From: Arthrobacter celericrescens
Lineage (GTDB): Bacteria; Actinomycetota; Actinomycetes; Actinomycetales; Micrococcaceae
Assembly (NCBI RefSeq): GCF_003614925.1
Contig: NZ_QYLP01000096.1
Span: 1 to 64,000, forward strand
Reading direction: 5' to 3'
DNA length: 64,000 bases
Part shown: piece after piece, positions 46,033 to 54,883 of the stretch
How the letters are laid out: every line of letters starts with the position of its first letter
How positions within the stretch are numbered: position 1 is the stretch's first letter
Notes under the pieces: model-generated
Told to the model about the DNA's origin: nothing
The model's input: the letters and a program-made list of their open reading frames with translations, nothing else
The model's database searches: none
Program-made: the position numbers and the translations under genes

Positions 46033-47424
46033 CTAGACGAACTGGTACAGCAGCACCGCCATGCCGAAACCGACCACGGAGAGCACGGTCTCCAGCACCG
46101 TCCAGGTCTTCAGGGTGTCCTTGACGGACATGTTGAAGTACTTGGAGATGATCCAGAAGCCGCCGTCGTTGACGTGGCTGGCGATGATCGAGCCGGAGGA
46201 AATGGCGATGGCGATCAGCGCGAGCTCGGGCTGGGAGTAGTCGCCGGAGGTCAGCTCGGGGGCCAGGATGCCGCCGGTGGTCACGATGGCCACGGTGGCG
46301 GAGCCCTGCGCAATGCGCATGCCGCAAGCGATCACGTAGGCGGCGAGGATGATCGGCAGGCCCGCCGCGGAGAGCGTATCGGCAACGGCCTTGCCCACGC
46401 CCGTGGCCGACAGCACGGCACCGAAGAAGGCGCCGGCGCCGACCACCAGCAGGATCATGCCCACCGGCTTCAGGGAGGCGGAGCTGAGTTCGGAAAGGTC
46501 CTGGGCGGTCATGCCGCGGCGGATGCCGAGCAGCCACATGGACAGCGCCACGGCCACCGTCAGGGCGATGGCAGGGTTGCCGAAGAAGACCAGGACGTCG
46601 CGCAGGGTGCCCTCGGGCAGGAACACGTTGCCGAAGGTGGCGCCCAGGATCAGCACCATGGGCAGGCCGATGGCGAGGGCCACCAGGCCGATGGACGGCT
46701 CGTGCCCCTTGGCTTCCTCGGCCTCAGGGATCACGCGGTCTTCGGGGACGGCGATGTTGACGCGCTTGCCGATCCACGTGCCCCAGAGGATACCGGAGGC
46801 GAACCAGGCCGGGATGCCGCAGGCCAGGCCCATGAGGATGATCCAGCCGAGTTCCACGTGGAACAGGCCGGCCGCGGCCACGGGGCCGGGGTGCGGGGGC
46901 AGGAAGGCGTGGGTGACGGAGAGGCCTGCCAGCAGCGGCAGGGCGTAGAGGGCCAGCGACCGGCCGCCGCGCACGGCCGCGACGTAGACCAGCGGGGCCA
47001 GCACGAAGATGCCGATGTCGAAGAAGACCGGGATGCCGAGCACAAAGCCGGTGACGCCCATGGCGAGCGGGGTGCCCTTTTCGCCGAAGACCTTCACTAG
47101 TTTGCCCAGCAGCACTTCCGCGCCGCCGGACCGTTCGAGGATGGCGCCCAGCACGGTGCCGAGGCCGATGATCAGGGTGATGTGGCCGAGGATGCCGGCG
47201 AAGCCTTTTTCAATGAGGGCGTCGCCGCTCTTGACCGGGGTGCCCACGAGGGCTTCAATGGTCACGCCGCCCACCAGGGCGACGAGGACGCTGGTGGCCA
47301 CGAGGGCGATGAACGGTTCGACCTTGACCTTGATGATCAGGAAGAGCAGGAGCGCGATGCCCGCGCCTGCGAGGAGGAGCAGGCCTGCGGTGTCGTGCCG
47401 CAGCCAGTCGAGGAATTCAGTCAT
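46033..47424 (-). CDS. GntP-family sugar-acid permease
   Basis: 463-residue, about twelve-helix permease of the gluconate:H+ symporter family. It carries the family regions GHITLIIGLGTVLGAILERSG, ALPLLAGLSVTHAFLPPHPG and ACGMRIAQGSATVAIVTTGG. GntP proteins import aldonates (gluconate, KDG-type acids) and D-serine. Here the neighbours point to an amino-aldonate, N-acetyl-D-glucosaminate or D-glucosaminate. AAGGAAC precedes the ATG at 47424. It is the last gene of an operon beginning with the PLP lyase at 51072. Confidence 0.93.
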   Translation of the reverse strand: MTEFLDWLRHDTAGLLLLAGAGIALLLFLIIKVKVEPFIALVATSVLVALVGGVTIEALVGTPVKSGDALIEKGFAGILGHITLIIGLGTVLGAILERSGGAEVLLGKLVKVFGEKGTPLAMGVTGFVLGIPVFFDIGIFVLAPLVYVAAVRGGRSLALYALPLLAGLSVTHAFLPPHPGPVAAAGLFHVELGWIILMGLACGIPAWFASGILWGTWIGKRVNIAVPEDRVIPEAEEAKGHEPSIGLVALAIGLPMVLILGATFGNVFLPEGTLRDVLVFFGNPAIALTVAVALSMWLLGIRRGMTAQDLSELSSASLKPVGMILLVVGAGAFFGAVLSATGVGKAVADTLSAAGLPIILAAYVIACGMRIAQGSATVAIVTTGGILAPELTSGDYSQPELALIAIAISSGSIIASHVNDGGFWIISKYFNMSVKDTLKTWTVLETVLSVVGFGMAVLLYQFV

Positions 47425-47446
47425 TGAATGTTCCTTTCCGGGGTTC

Positions 47447-48082
47447 CTACTTGAGGGCGCCGGTGAAGGCGGCGGCCCGGGCTGAAATGTCGGTCCAGTC
47501 GCCAGCGGCGACGGCGGCGGGGGGCACCACGCTGGTTCCGCAGCAGACCGCGGCGGCTCCGGCGTCGAGGTAGCCCTTGGCGTTGGAGGCGTCGATGCCG
47601 CCGGAGGGCAGGAGCTTGATGCCCGGGTAGGGGCCCTGCAGATCCTTCAGGTACACAGGTCCGAGCTGGCGGGCGGGGAAGATCTTCACCGCGGCGGAGC
47701 CGAGGTCCACGGCCTGGGCCACCTCGGTGGGGGTCATGGCGCCGAGGCTGAACGGGATCCCTGCCTTGACGGCCACTTCGGCCACCTCGGGACGCAGGCC
47801 CGGGGTGACGAGGAACTTCGCGCCGGCGTCGATCGCGGCCTTGGCCTGGTCCGCGGTGAGGACGGTGCCGATGCCGACCGCGGCGCCGTGCTCAGCGGCG
47901 GTGTCCGCGGCGCGGCGCACATGGGCGAGGGCGTCCGGCGTCGTGAAGGTCAGCTCCACCGAGCGGATGCCGCCGGCGGCCAGGGCGTGGCAGAGCTCGG
48001 CGGCGTCGGGGATGCCGGGAGCGCGGACGACTGCGAGGGTGCGGTCCGCCTCGAGCTGCAGAATGAATTCTTCGGGGGTCAT
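47447..48082 (-). CDS. 2-keto-3-deoxy-6-phosphogluconate (KDPG/KHG) aldolase
   Basis: 211-residue class I aldolase that splits KDPG to pyruvate and glyceraldehyde-3-phosphate. The Schiff-base Lys is in AAVKIFPARQLG, the catalytic Glu in SVELTFTTPDAL, and the phosphate-binding loop in LLPSGGIDASN. The usual length. It overlaps the deacylase gene by 4 bases. With the KDG kinase of the divergent operon it forms the lower half of an Entner-Doudoroff-type route. Confidence 0.93.
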   Translation of the reverse strand: MTPEEFILQLEADRTLAVVRAPGIPDAAELCHALAAGGIRSVELTFTTPDALAHVRRAADTAAEHGAAVGIGTVLTADQAKAAIDAGAKFLVTPGLRPEVAEVAVKAGIPFSLGAMTPTEVAQAVDLGSAAVKIFPARQLGPVYLKDLQGPYPGIKLLPSGGIDASNAKGYLDAGAAAVCCGTSVVPPAAVAAGDWTDISARAAAFTGALK

Positions 48083-49737
48083 GCGTGGGTACCTTCTTCT
48101 CGGGTTGCTCGGGTGCGGCCGTCGGGGCTGCGGCGCAGGGCACGGCCGGCACGCGCGCCGGTGGGCCGGCCGCCGTCGATCGCAGCCGTGCCGTTGACGA
48201 ACACGTAGTGGATGCCGGCTGCTGCCTGGCGGGGGTTTTCAAAGGTGGCGTTGTCGCGGACGGTCTCCGGGTCGAAGAGGACCAGGTCCGCGGCGTAGCC
48301 TTCGCGGACCAGGCCGCGGCGGTCCAGCTTGAGCCGCGCGGCGGGCCGGCCGCTGAGGTGGTGGACGGTTTCCTCCAGGCTCATCAGGCCCAGCTCCCGG
48401 CTGTAGTGGCCGAGGTAGCGCGGGAAGGTGCCCCAGGCCCGGGGATGCGGCTTGCCACCCACCAGCAGTCCGTCGCTGCCGCCGGTGTGGGTGCGGTGCA
48501 CCATGATGGCGCGGACGTTTTCCTCGTGGCCCACGTGCTGCAGGATGCCGGTGCCGAGGCGGTCATCGAGCAGGATGCCCGTGAAGACCTCGAATGGTTC
48601 GCGGCCCTCGTCCTGCGCGATCTGCTCAATGGTGCGGCCCACATAGCCGGCGAGCGACTGGTTCTGGACGCCGCTGATTTCCAGGGTGTCCCATTCGGCA
48701 ACGACCCCGTGGCAGCCGTCCGAACCGTAGATTTCCACGGCTTCGCGGATCCGGGCCTTCGTGTCCGGGTCCCGGAGGCGGTCCAGGGTGGCGTCCGTGC
48801 CGCCGGCGGAGGCCCAGCTGGGCAGGATCGCCGAGAGGGTGGTGGCGCCGGGCAGGTACGGGTAGGTGTCCAGGGTGATGTCCACGCCGGCGTCGAGGGC
48901 TTCGTCGATCAGGCCCAGCAGTTCGCCGGCGCGGCCCTTGTTCTCGGCGAAGTTCATGGTGGCGTGGGACAAGTGCAGGGCGCAGCCGGTGTCCCGGCTC
49001 AGGCCGATCATCTCGGCGTAGGCGCCCAGGGCGCCCTTGCCGTAGGAGCGGTGGTGCGGGGCGTAGAAGCCGTCCAGTTCGCCCACCGTGCTGCACAGCG
49101 CCCCGAGTTCCTCGGTGGTGGCGTACATGCCGGGCGTGTAGGTCAGCCCGGAGGACATCCCGACGGCGCCCTCCGCCATCGCGGTCCGGACCACCTCGCG
49201 CATCTGCTCCAGTTGCTCCGGGCTGGCTTCGCCTTCGTCGAAGCCCATGACGAGCGCCCGCACGGTGCCCTGCGGCACGAGGTAGGCCGCGTTCGTGGCG
49301 ATCCGGCCGCCGTCGTTCCCGGTATCCAGGCGGTCGAGGTACTCCCCCACGGTCCGCCAGTCCCAGTCGAAGTCCTCCGGGTTGTCGTTCCAGCCGGCGA
49401 TCTTCTGGCGGATCCCGGCCAGGGTGGCGTCATCCACCGGTGCGTAGGACAGGCCGTCCTGGCCGAGGAGCTCGGTGGTGACGCCCTGGCTGAGCTTGGC
49501 GTAGTGCTCCGGGGTGACCAGCAGCTGCAGGTCCGAGTGGGCATGCATGTCGATGAACCCGGGGCTGAGGACCAGTCCCGTGGCGTCGATGGTGCGCCCG
49601 GCGCCGGTTCCGGCGGCGGTGAGGCTGCCGGCGTCGGCGATCCGTGCGATGTCGGTGCCGTCCAGCAGGACGTCCGCGCTCCGCCGGGCGTCGCCCGTGC
49701 CGTCGATGAGGACGGCGTTGCTGATGAGGGTCTTCAT
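48079..49737 (-). CDS. N-acyl-D-amino-acid deacylase family amidohydrolase
   Basis: 552-residue zinc amidohydrolase of the D-aminoacylase family. Metal ligands are seen in GFIDMHAHSDLQLL (HxH), HHRSYGKG and LHLSHATMNFAENKG. The C-terminal beta-sandwich includes GYAADLVLFDPETV. The family removes acyl groups from N-acyl-D-amino acids. In this cluster, next to a sugar-acid permease, KDPG aldolase and KDG kinase, the fitting substrate is N-acetyl-D-glucosaminate, itself an N-acyl-D-amino acid (inference). Orthologous chemistry is known for the deacetylase step of the marine chitin oxidation pathway. Confidence 0.88.
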   Translation of the reverse strand: MKTLISNAVLIDGTGDARRSADVLLDGTDIARIADAGSLTAAGTGAGRTIDATGLVLSPGFIDMHAHSDLQLLVTPEHYAKLSQGVTTELLGQDGLSYAPVDDATLAGIRQKIAGWNDNPEDFDWDWRTVGEYLDRLDTGNDGGRIATNAAYLVPQGTVRALVMGFDEGEASPEQLEQMREVVRTAMAEGAVGMSSGLTYTPGMYATTEELGALCSTVGELDGFYAPHHRSYGKGALGAYAEMIGLSRDTGCALHLSHATMNFAENKGRAGELLGLIDEALDAGVDITLDTYPYLPGATTLSAILPSWASAGGTDATLDRLRDPDTKARIREAVEIYGSDGCHGVVAEWDTLEISGVQNQSLAGYVGRTIEQIAQDEGREPFEVFTGILLDDRLGTGILQHVGHEENVRAIMVHRTHTGGSDGLLVGGKPHPRAWGTFPRYLGHYSRELGLMSLEETVHHLSGRPAARLKLDRRGLVREGYAADLVLFDPETVRDNATFENPRQAAAGIHYVFVNGTAAIDGGRPTGARAGRALRRSPDGRTRATREEGTHA

Positions 49738-49746
49738 CCGGTGCTC

Positions 49747-51072
49747 CTAGAAGAAAGTGTGGATGAGGTCGACGACGGTCTGGTCACCGTCCGTGTCAGC
49801 CAGCACCGGGATCAGCGTCCACTTGTCGAAGGCCGTGCACGGGTGGGAGAGGCCCAGCCGCACCACGTCGCCGGGACTGACAGTGGTGGTGGCGGGGTCG
49901 AAGCTCAGGAAGGAGTGCTGGTCGTTAACGGCGGTGATCTCGGCCCCTTCCAGCGGGCTCATGGGGCCGCCGAGCGCGGGGCCGATCAGCTGCGGGACCG
50001 GCAGGCCCTCGTCCACCGGAAGGTCCCGCTTGCCGGCGTCGAGCAGGGCGAGGCCGGGCTCCGGCTGGGATACCACGCGGGCCCAGCCGTGCATCGCGGA
50101 GCTGAAGGGCTGCCCGCCGTGCCGGGAGAACGGCGAGATCACGCGGTAGAAGCCGTCGTCGTGGATGATGTAGGCGCCGCTGCGGATCAGCAGCTCGACC
50201 GTCTTGCCGCCGTCGCCGGTGCTGATGGCCGGCGAGAGGACGTCGACGACGTCGTCAAAGTAGGCGCTGCCGCCCGCGGTGACGATCAGCTCGTCGGAGC
50301 CGTACAGGCCGTCCGCCAGCAGCTGTCGGTGCAGTTCAAGCAGCTGGCCGAGGTAGCCGCGGACGGCGCCGAGGGCGTCGGCGTCCGCGGTGTGGGCCAG
50401 TGAGCCTTCGTAACCGCTGACGCCCACCAGGCGCACGTGCGGGGAGGCCGCGGCGGCGCGGGCCACCTCGAGCGCGGCGTCGATGCCGCGGGCGCCGGTG
50501 CGCCCTCCGTGGGCGCCGAGTTCCACCAGGACGTCCAGCACGGCGCTGCTGCCGGCCGCGTCCAGGGTGCGGCCGATCAGTTCCACGGTGGCCACGGAGT
50601 CCACCCAGGACAGGATGGTCTGTTCGGGTCCCACCACCGAGGCCACCCACTCAATGGCGTGCGGATCGGTGAGGCTGTTGGCCAGTTGCAGGCGGCGGAC
50701 GCCGAACTCACGGGCCACCCGAAGCTGGGCGAAATTGGCCAGGGTGATGCCCCAGGCGCCGCGCTCGAGCTGTTCGGCCCAGAGCTGCGGGGCCATGGTG
50801 GTCTTGCCATGCGGCGCGAGGCGGACGCCCTTTTCGGCACACCAGGCGGCCATCCGGTCGGCGTTGGCCTCCAGCGCGCGGCCGTCAAGCGTCAGCAGCG
50901 GCGTCTGCAGGTCCGCCAGCGTGTGGCGCTCCTGGATGAAGTCGCCGGCCGTGGTTCCGTTCGCGGCGGCGGGCACGGCCTTGTGCCGCCAGCTCAGCGG
51001 AACCGAAGAAAGCCGCGCGACGGCGTCGGCGGCGATGGCGGGGGCTGTTGATCCGGCTTCGGAGGTGGACAT
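49747..51072 (-). CDS. DSD1-like PLP-dependent D-amino-acid lyase (D-threonine aldolase/D-serine dehydratase fold)
   Basis: 441-residue fold-type III (alanine-racemase-like) enzyme. The PLP Lys is Lys90 in RLAPHGKTTMAP. The C-terminal metal-binding pair of D-serine dehydratase/D-threonine aldolase is in GLSHPCTAFDKW. In an operon with a deacylase, KDPG aldolase and GntP, the likely reaction is dehydration and deamination of D-glucosaminate to KDG and ammonia (inference; D-glucosaminate dehydratase belongs to this fold group to my knowledge). RidA, which clears enamine/imine products of such lyases, is in the divergent operon. First gene of its operon. Confidence 0.82.
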   Translation of the reverse strand: MSTSEAGSTAPAIAADAVARLSSVPLSWRHKAVPAAANGTTAGDFIQERHTLADLQTPLLTLDGRALEANADRMAAWCAEKGVRLAPHGKTTMAPQLWAEQLERGAWGITLANFAQLRVAREFGVRRLQLANSLTDPHAIEWVASVVGPEQTILSWVDSVATVELIGRTLDAAGSSAVLDVLVELGAHGGRTGARGIDAALEVARAAAASPHVRLVGVSGYEGSLAHTADADALGAVRGYLGQLLELHRQLLADGLYGSDELIVTAGGSAYFDDVVDVLSPAISTGDGGKTVELLIRSGAYIIHDDGFYRVISPFSRHGGQPFSSAMHGWARVVSQPEPGLALLDAGKRDLPVDEGLPVPQLIGPALGGPMSPLEGAEITAVNDQHSFLSFDPATTTVSPGDVVRLGLSHPCTAFDKWTLIPVLADTDGDQTVVDLIHTFF

Positions 51073-51122
51073 GTTTTCCCTTCACGGGGCCGGACGATCG
51101 TTGTCCGGCACACCAAGGATCT

Positions 51123-51143
51123 GCGTTGCGTATTTTGCAACGC
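51123..51143. promoter_or_regulatory. Operator-like inverted repeat between the divergent sugar-acid operons
   Basis: GCGTTGC (51123-51129) and GCAACGC (51137-51143) form a perfect interrupted palindrome around GTATTTT. Further TTGCAA and TTGCAG elements follow at 51147 and 51159. The 155-base gap between divergent starts holds nothing else of note. The IclR protein encoded at 52256 is the candidate binder. Confidence 0.68.
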
Positions 51144-51227
51144 TGGTTGCAAAGCTGTTGCAGATATGTCTAACATGGTCCCGGATTGGGCGTCAAGGCC
51201 CCGGTATACCTAAAGAAGGGGAGCTTT

Positions 51228-52259
51228 ATGCCAACAGCTGTCTGCATCGGCGAGACCATGGCCATGCTCACCCCCGTGAACGGGCTCCCCCTGCACCGGG
51301 CCGAGGAACTGCACTGCAGCATCGGCGGAGCCGAGTCGAACGTCGCCATGGGCCTGGCAGCGATGGGCCTCGAAGCGCACTGGGTGGGCCGCGTGGGCCA
51401 CGACGGCTTCGGCACCCGGATCATCGAAGACCTCAAGGACCACGGCGTGGGCGTCACCGGCGTCGAAGTGGATGCCAGCCTGCCCACCGGCCTGTACGTG
51501 AAGGTTCCCGCCCAGTATTCAGATCCCGACGCCGGCAGCTCGGTTCTGTACTACCGGCAGGGTTCCGCCGCTTCCGCCATGGCCCCGGCCACCCTGGCGA
51601 ATCCGGCGGTGGCGGAGCTGCTCGGCAAGGCCGGACTCATCCACCTCAGCGGCATCACCGCCGCCCTGTCCGCCGACTGCCGGGCCCTCCTCGAGCTCCT
51701 CCTCAAGGCCCCGCGCGACGGCCGGCTCATCACCTTCGACGTCAACTGGCGCCCCGCCCTCTGGGCCGGGCAGGACAAGTCGGTGCTGCGACAGCTGGCC
51801 AACCTCGCGGACATCGTGCTGGTGGGCAAGGACGAAGCCGAACACGCCTTCGGCACCACAGACGAAAGCGAGCTCCGCGCGCTCATGCCGGATCCCGCCG
51901 TCGTCGTCATCAAGAACGAAGCGATCAGCGCCATTGCCCTGCACCGCGACGGCACCCGCGACGAAGTGCCGGCGCTTTCCGTGGAGATCGTGGAACCGGT
52001 GGGCGCGGGCGATTCCTTCGCCGCCGGGTACCTCAGCGGCGTGCTGTTCGGGCTGAGCCAGAAAGCCAGCCTGCGCCGCGGGCACGCCGCCGCGGCCTGC
52101 ACGCTGACCGTGCACGGGGACCGCGGACCGCTCCCCGAAGCCGCCGCACTGGCCGCGATCCTGGAATGCAGCGACGAGCAGTGGGCCGGAATCCGGGTCA
52201 GCCCCGGGCATTTCGAGGTGCCGGAAGCAACCCCGGCCGAAGGGAGCGTGGCCCCGTGA
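51228..52259 (+). CDS. 2-keto-3-deoxygluconate kinase (PfkB family)
   Basis: 343-residue ribokinase-family sugar kinase. The N-terminal GGAESNVAMGLAAMG motif and the C-terminal PVGAGDSFAAGYLSGVLFG anion-hole motif with the catalytic Asp are both present. PfkB kinases of this length beside KDPG aldolase are normally KDG kinases, making KDPG. The ATG at 51228 is preceded by GAAGGGGAG; an upstream in-frame ATG at 51186 lacks a site. It overlaps the regulator gene by 4 bases. Confidence 0.9.
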   Translation: MPTAVCIGETMAMLTPVNGLPLHRAEELHCSIGGAESNVAMGLAAMGLEAHWVGRVGHDGFGTRIIEDLKDHGVGVTGVEVDASLPTGLYVKVPAQYSDPDAGSSVLYYRQGSAASAMAPATLANPAVAELLGKAGLIHLSGITAALSADCRALLELLLKAPRDGRLITFDVNWRPALWAGQDKSVLRQLANLADIVLVGKDEAEHAFGTTDESELRALMPDPAVVVIKNEAISAIALHRDGTRDEVPALSVEIVEPVGAGDSFAAGYLSGVLFGLSQKASLRRGHAAAACTLTVHGDRGPLPEAAALAAILECSDEQWAGIRVSPGHFEVPEATPAEGSVAP

Positions 52260-53017
52260 GCCAGAGCCTGATGCGCGCGATCGACCTGCTGAACGAGCTG
52301 GCCGCGAAGCCGGCCACCCTGGACGAGCTCGCCCGCAGTTCCTCCGTGCACAAGACCACCGTGATGCGCCTGCTGCACGCCATGGAGGAGAAGCGGATGG
52401 TGGTGCGCGACGACGAGCAGCGCTTCCGCCTCGGCTCGAAACTGTTCGAGCTGTCCTCCCTTGCCCTGGAGCAGCGCGACATCCGCGAGGTGGCGCGCCC
52501 GCACCTGGCCGAACTGAATGCCCGCACCGGGCACACCGTGCACCTGGCGGCCTTCGAGGGCAAGGACGTGGTGTACATCGACAAGTTCGAATCCCACCAC
52601 CCCGTGCGGATGTACTCGCGGATCGGCCTCACGGCGTCGCTGCACTCGGCCGCCGTCGCGAAGGTCCTGCTGGCGGACATGCCGCGTGCCCGGCAGGAGA
52701 AAATCGCCGCCGGACTGGACTACGTCAAGGTCACCGAGAACACCCTGACCTCCCCCGAGGCCCTGCTGGCCGAGCTGGACGTGGTCAGGAAGCAGGGCTG
52801 GGCCCACGACAACGCCGAGCATGAGGCGTTCGTGCACTGCATCGCGGCCCCCATCCGTGACGCGAGCGGCGCCGTCGTGGCCGCGGCGTCCTGCTCCGTG
52901 CCGATCGTCATGCTCGACTACGAAGGCCTCATGGGCTTGCTCCCCGAACTGACAGAAACCACCGCAGCCATTTCACAAGATCTGGGCTGGACCCCCACCG
53001 AAAGGAACGCAGTATGA
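52256..53017 (+). CDS. IclR-family regulator of the amino-sugar-acid cluster
   Basis: 253-residue IclR regulator from the GTG at 52256, which overlaps the kinase stop and has AGGGAGCG upstream. The HTH is in ATLDELARSSSVHKTTVMRLLHAM. The effector domain spans about residues 75-245, with HLAAFEGKDVVYIDKFESHH and LHSAAVAKVLLADMP. It resembles KdgR-type regulators and probably controls both divergent operons through the GCGTTGC/GCAACGC site, with KDG or a related acid as effector (inference). Confidence 0.9.
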   Translation: MSQSLMRAIDLLNELAAKPATLDELARSSSVHKTTVMRLLHAMEEKRMVVRDDEQRFRLGSKLFELSSLALEQRDIREVARPHLAELNARTGHTVHLAAFEGKDVVYIDKFESHHPVRMYSRIGLTASLHSAAVAKVLLADMPRARQEKIAAGLDYVKVTENTLTSPEALLAELDVVRKQGWAHDNAEHEAFVHCIAAPIRDASGAVVAAASCSVPIVMLDYEGLMGLLPELTETTAAISQDLGWTPTERNAV

Positions 53018-53418
53018 GCGCCAAGACCATCGTCCGCACCGACAACGCCCCCGCCCCGGCCCACACCTTCTCCCAGGGCGTGAAGAAGGGCGGCATCTTC
53101 CAGGTGTCCGGCCAGGGCCCCATGGACCCGGCCACCAACCAGTACATCGACGACGGCGACGTCCGCGTCCAGACCCGCCGCACCCTGGAGAACGTCAAGG
53201 CCATCCTCGAGGCCGGCGGCTCCTCGGTGGAGGACGTCATCATGTTCCGCGTCTACCTCACCACCCGCGACGACTTCGCCGCCATGAACGAGGTCTACGG
53301 CGAGTTCATCAACGAGAACGTCCCCAGCGGCCAGCTCCCCAGCCGCACCACTGTGTTCGTCGACCTGCCGCACGAGGTCATGCTCGTCGAGATCGACGCC
53401 CTCGCGGTGACGGCGTAG
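53014..53418 (+). CDS. RidA-family enamine/imine deaminase
   Basis: 134-residue RidA/YjgF trimer-type protein. The catalytic Arg region is SRTTVFVDLPHEVMLVEIDAL, and the substrate-pocket glycine segment is FSQGVKKGGIFQVSGQGPMD. RidA hydrolyses reactive enamine/imine intermediates released by PLP-dependent dehydratases. Its coupling to the KDG kinase/IclR operon, divergent from a DSD1-like lyase, fits that role exactly. It overlaps the regulator stop by 4 bases and is followed by a strong terminator. Confidence 0.92.
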   Translation: MSAKTIVRTDNAPAPAHTFSQGVKKGGIFQVSGQGPMDPATNQYIDDGDVRVQTRRTLENVKAILEAGGSSVEDVIMFRVYLTTRDDFAAMNEVYGEFINENVPSGQLPSRTTVFVDLPHEVMLVEIDALAVTA

Positions 53419-53440
53419 GTTTTTCGCTTACTGTTCTAAC

Positions 53441-53489
53441 GCCCGACGCCGGTCCCCGCCTTTCGGTGGAGGCCGGCGTCGGGCTTTTT
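53441..53489 (+). terminator. Rho-independent terminator after the ridA gene
   Basis: Perfect 12-bp stem GCCCGACGCCGG (53441-53452) and CCGGCGTCGGGC (53473-53484), followed by TTTTTG. It lies 22 bases after the RidA stop. Confidence 0.9.
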
Positions 53490-53532
53490 GATCCATTGCC
53501 CCGGGCGCGGGCGCCTCTGGCATGCTGGGAGC

Positions 53533-54369
53533 ATGCCGCAGGGGATCACGGAGAAGCAGCGCGCACTGCTGCGCGAATGGCTCGGGCCCTACTCCGTCCT
53601 CAAGGACCACTCGTGGCCGCTGCAGGACACCACTGTGCTCCGGGTTGCCTCGGCCGGCGGGCAGTTCATCGTCAAGGCCGGCACCACCAGCCACCACATC
53701 CGGCGCGAGATCGCGGCCTACAGCCACGGGATGCCCGGGCCGGCGGGCAGCTTTCCCGTGCTCCGGCACGCATCGGCCGATGCCGGAATCCTGGTCACGG
53801 AGTTCCTACCCGGGGTGCCGGTCGAGGGAACGTCCGCCGAGCATGCCCCGGAGACGTACCGCCAGGCCGGGGCGCTGCTTGCCGCCTTGCACCTGCCCGT
53901 CGGGAGCTCCACGGAATACGCGAAGAAGCTCAGCTACACCACTGAATTGCTGCTGAAGAAGGGCCGTGGACTGCTCGAGGCCGGAACCCTTGCCCGGGCG
54001 GCCAAGGAACTGGCGGCCCTCCCCGCCGTTCCTGTCCAGCTGGTAACCACCCACGGCGACTACCAGCCAAGGAACTGGCTGCAGGAGGAGGGCCGCATCA
54101 AGGTCATCGACTTCGGTCGCGCGGATGCCCGCGCCTGGGTACACGATCTTGTCCGCTTGTCCCATAAGCAGTTTGTTGGCAGCCCAGACCTGGCGGATGC
54201 CTTTCATGAGGGCCTCGGGCGGCGCGTCGGCCCCGCCGAAAACAGTATCTGGCGGCTCGAGAACCTGAACCAGGCCATCGGGACCGTGGTGTGGGCGCAC
54301 GGGATCGGCGATTACGCCTTCCGGGATTTCGGCGTCGCCATGCTGGAGCGGGTGCTCGCGGCACCGTAA
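53533..54369 (+). CDS. Aminoglycoside phosphotransferase (APH)-family kinase-like protein
   Basis: 278-residue APH/choline-kinase fold protein. The catalytic loop is VTTHGDYQPRNWL (the Brenner HGDxxxxN motif, with Asp and Asn) and the metal-binding VIDFGRADARAWVHDLVRL follows. The ATG at 53533 has GGGAG upstream; an earlier in-frame ATG at 53488 sits inside the terminator loop region and is rejected. The N-lobe (VLRVASAGGQFIVKAGTTSH) retains the Lys. The substrate is unknown, and resistance cannot be inferred from the fold alone. Confidence 0.87.
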   Translation: MPQGITEKQRALLREWLGPYSVLKDHSWPLQDTTVLRVASAGGQFIVKAGTTSHHIRREIAAYSHGMPGPAGSFPVLRHASADAGILVTEFLPGVPVEGTSAEHAPETYRQAGALLAALHLPVGSSTEYAKKLSYTTELLLKKGRGLLEAGTLARAAKELAALPAVPVQLVTTHGDYQPRNWLQEEGRIKVIDFGRADARAWVHDLVRLSHKQFVGSPDLADAFHEGLGRRVGPAENSIWRLENLNQAIGTVVWAHGIGDYAFRDFGVAMLERVLAAP

Positions 54370-54442
54370 GTTCCCCGTCGCACCCTCCCGGTAGGATCGG
54401 CACACACAGCCGGAACCAAGCAAACCCAGCAAGGAGATGCCC

Positions 54443-54841
54443 ATGCAGGCCAGGATCCACGTGACCAGCGTGTTTGTCGACGACCAGGCCAAGGCCCTGG
54501 AGTTCTATACCGGAAAACTGGGATTCGTTCCTAAGGAAGACGTGCCCGTCGGGGACTACCGCTGGCTCACTGTAGTCGGCGCGGGCGAACCCGACGGCGT
54601 CCAGCTCCTGCTCGAGCCGGACCAGCACCCCGCAGCCAGGGCCTACAAGCAGGCGCTCGTGGCGGACGGCATCCCGGCGGCGTCCTTCGCGGTGGACGAC
54701 GTCGAGGCCGCCCACCAGGAGCTCGAAGCCGCCGGCGTCGCCTTCACCCAGCCGCCCACCCCCATGGGTCCCGTCGTCACGGCCGTCCTCGACGACACCT
54801 GCGGAAACCTCATCCAGCTCGTCAGCCGGCCCGCGGCTTAG
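54443..54841 (+). CDS. VOC family protein (glyoxalase-like)
   Basis: 132-residue single-module VOC protein: ARIHVTSVFVDDQAKALEFY at the start, GVQLLLEPDQHPAARAYKQA in the middle, and the final strand with the usual metal-ligand position in VLDDTCGNLIQLV. AAGGAG at 54431-54436 fits the ATG at 54443 better than the ATG at 54437. It belongs to the YycE/PhnB-like group whose members bind or modify small molecules; the substrate is unknown. Confidence 0.85.
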   Translation: MQARIHVTSVFVDDQAKALEFYTGKLGFVPKEDVPVGDYRWLTVVGAGEPDGVQLLLEPDQHPAARAYKQALVADGIPAASFAVDDVEAAHQELEAAGVAFTQPPTPMGPVVTAVLDDTCGNLIQLVSRPAA

Positions 54842-54883
54842 CGGCCCGGGCTAACGACGCGGAAAACAGCCCGGGAAAAGCAG

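Noticed and set aside
48085..50403. 772-codon plus-strand frame opposite the deacylase and PLP lyase
   Set aside because: Antisense to two enzymes with intact active-site residues and 4-base gene overlaps.
53533..54369. Calling the APH-fold protein an aminoglycoside resistance gene
   Set aside because: Only the general kinase fold is visible; there is no close match to known resistance enzymes and no mobile context.
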